A stretch of DNA of 64,000 nucleotides from Keratinibaculum paraultunense (GTDB lineage: Bacteria > Bacillota > Clostridia > Tissierellales > Tepidimicrobiaceae): NCBI RefSeq assembly GCF_016767175.1, contig NZ_CP068564.1, positions 2,108,001 through 2,172,000 on the forward strand. Direction: 5' to 3'. Made by a program: the position numbers and the translations under genes. The notes beneath the pieces were generated by a model. That model had not been told where the DNA came from and searched no databases. It worked only from the letters and a program-made list of their open reading frames with translations. Of this stretch, positions 63,307 to 64,000 are shown in pieces (position 1 is the first letter of the stretch; every line of letters starts with the position of its first letter).

Positions 63307-64000
63307 CTATTCTCTTTTTATAAATTCTCCTTCTTTCATTATCATTTCCATATTTCCAACAGAAATATTATGAATATCTTCAAGAGGATTGCCCTTAACA
63401 ACCAATAGATCAGCAAATTTACCTTCTTCAAGAGTCCCAGTAATATCATCTATTTTAAGCATCTCTGCACCATTTTTAGTAGCCGCTACTATTACTTCCA
63501 TCTCAGAAAGCCCAGCTCTATTAAGAGCATACATCTCAGTAATAGCATATTCTCCATAAGGGGTTAAACTGCTACAGAATGAATCTGAACCTACAGTTAT
63601 TCTTATACCTTTACTATTAGCATTTTTAAGATTTTCTATTATACGATTTAATTCCTTTTCAGCTATTGTATCACCTGGATAGTTATCTAATATAGGTCTA
63701 TAAGGTGGTTCGTATACTGTAAACCATTCGTAAAAAAACTGTAATGTCGGACAAAAGGTAATATCCTTTTCCTTCATTATTTCCAAACATTCTTCATTTA
63801 ATTCTTGTCCATGAATAATTGCAGACACACCTGCTTTACAAGAATTTAGAGCTCCATCATATCCTTCAGCGTGAGACCAAACTGGTAGCCCAATCATATT
63901 ACATTCATCTACTACTGCTTGAATTTCTTCCATACAATAATGGCTATCCGCCTTAGCATCATGTCTCCATATTCCTCCTCCTGTAGTCCATATCTTAATA
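63307..64000 (-). CDS. Amidohydrolase-family protein, C-terminal part (cut by window edge)
   Basis: At least 231 residues of a metal-dependent amidohydrolase (imidazolonepropionase/prolidase-like branch). The window edge truncates its start; the frame is open to 64000 with IKIWTTGGGIWRHDAKADSH. Motifs visible are the metal His in GLPVWSHAEG, IIHGQEL, the metal-binding Asp in ITVGSDSF, and the closing barrel and small domain (GTLEEGKFADLLVVKGNPLEDI). Substrate is not predictable from this part. It is transcribed toward the subtilase and has its own terminator. Confidence 0.85.
   Translation of the reverse strand, partial: IKIWTTGGGIWRHDAKADSHYCMEEIQAVVDECNMIGLPVWSHAEGYDGALNSCKAGVSAIIHGQELNEECLEIMKEKDITFCPTLQFFYEWFTVYEPPYRPILDNYPGDTIAEKELNRIIENLKNANSKGIRITVGSDSFCSSLTPYGEYAITEMYALNRAGLSEMEVIVAATKNGAEMLKIDDITGTLEEGKFADLLVVKGNPLEDIHNISVGNMEMIMKEGEFIKRE

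Overview
The window is AT-rich DNA from a Gram-positive, low-GC, probably anaerobic and spore-forming bacterium of the Clostridia/Tissierellia type. The grounds are strong AGGAGG-type ribosome binding sites, pervasive A/T codon use, a BirA-BioY pair, a type 2 IPP isomerase, a clostridial thiolase, a 2-hydroxyacyl-CoA dehydratase activase, a HutP-family protein, LysM and LCP cell-wall proteins and a bactofilin. Genus-level placement cannot be made from this sequence alone.

Layout. 1-5.2 kb: the start of an EamA transporter, a cysteine-desulfurase-like enzyme followed by a broken DsrE gene, a GntR-controlled ABC exporter (with a perfect operator), and bioY behind a promoter carrying two BirA-type operators. 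5.4-19 kb: metabolic and cell-wall genes (thiolase, NAD(P)HX epimerase, birA, fni, LCP, alkyladenine glycosylase, DJ-1, a lipoprotein, an aldehyde dehydrogenase, and a 1432-residue dehydratase activase). 19.3-28.5 kb: tRNA-Val(GAC), a LysM protein, a radical SAM protein, a broken S41 peptidase fused by deletion to a c-di-GMP phosphodiesterase gene, a DEAD-box helicase, and an M23 peptidase-bactofilin pair. 28.6-36.3 kb: a complete four-gene Wadjet (JetD-A-B-C) SMC-nuclease plasmid-defence operon. 36.4-39.7 kb: a TrpXYZ-like ABC importer and a HutP-family regulator. 39.9-43.8 kb: a dead ddl-murF locus with a frameshift in ddl, and in murF an IS4-like element with a 12-bp target duplication plus a frameshift and a nonsense codon. 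43.8-55.4 kb: recQ, an M16 peptidase, an MFS transporter and a TetR-controlled MMPL transporter operon. 55.6-58.6 kb: a decayed peptide/quorum-sensing locus (double-glycine leader peptide, M48 remnant, kinase lacking its N box, frameshifted LytTR regulator). 58.8-64 kb: a preQ1-I riboswitch with queT, a HAD protein, a secreted subtilase-rhodanese-Ig fusion and part of an amidohydrolase.

Two themes connect the regions. First, regulatory circuits can be followed in the sequence: BirA is encoded about 3 kb from its likely target bioY, queT carries a full aptamer plus terminator, and the GntR and TetR operons have long inverted repeats at the right places. Second, the window shows many lesions: five loci whose coding frames are joined or cut by apparent deletions, two or three homopolymer or short frameshifts, and one insertion sequence that is itself defective. 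This points to active gene loss or to some sequencing error, next to an intact anti-plasmid system. The strongest candidates for closer study are the Wadjet operon, the subtilase-rhodanese fusion with a perfect 369-bp internal duplication, and the decayed peptide locus.
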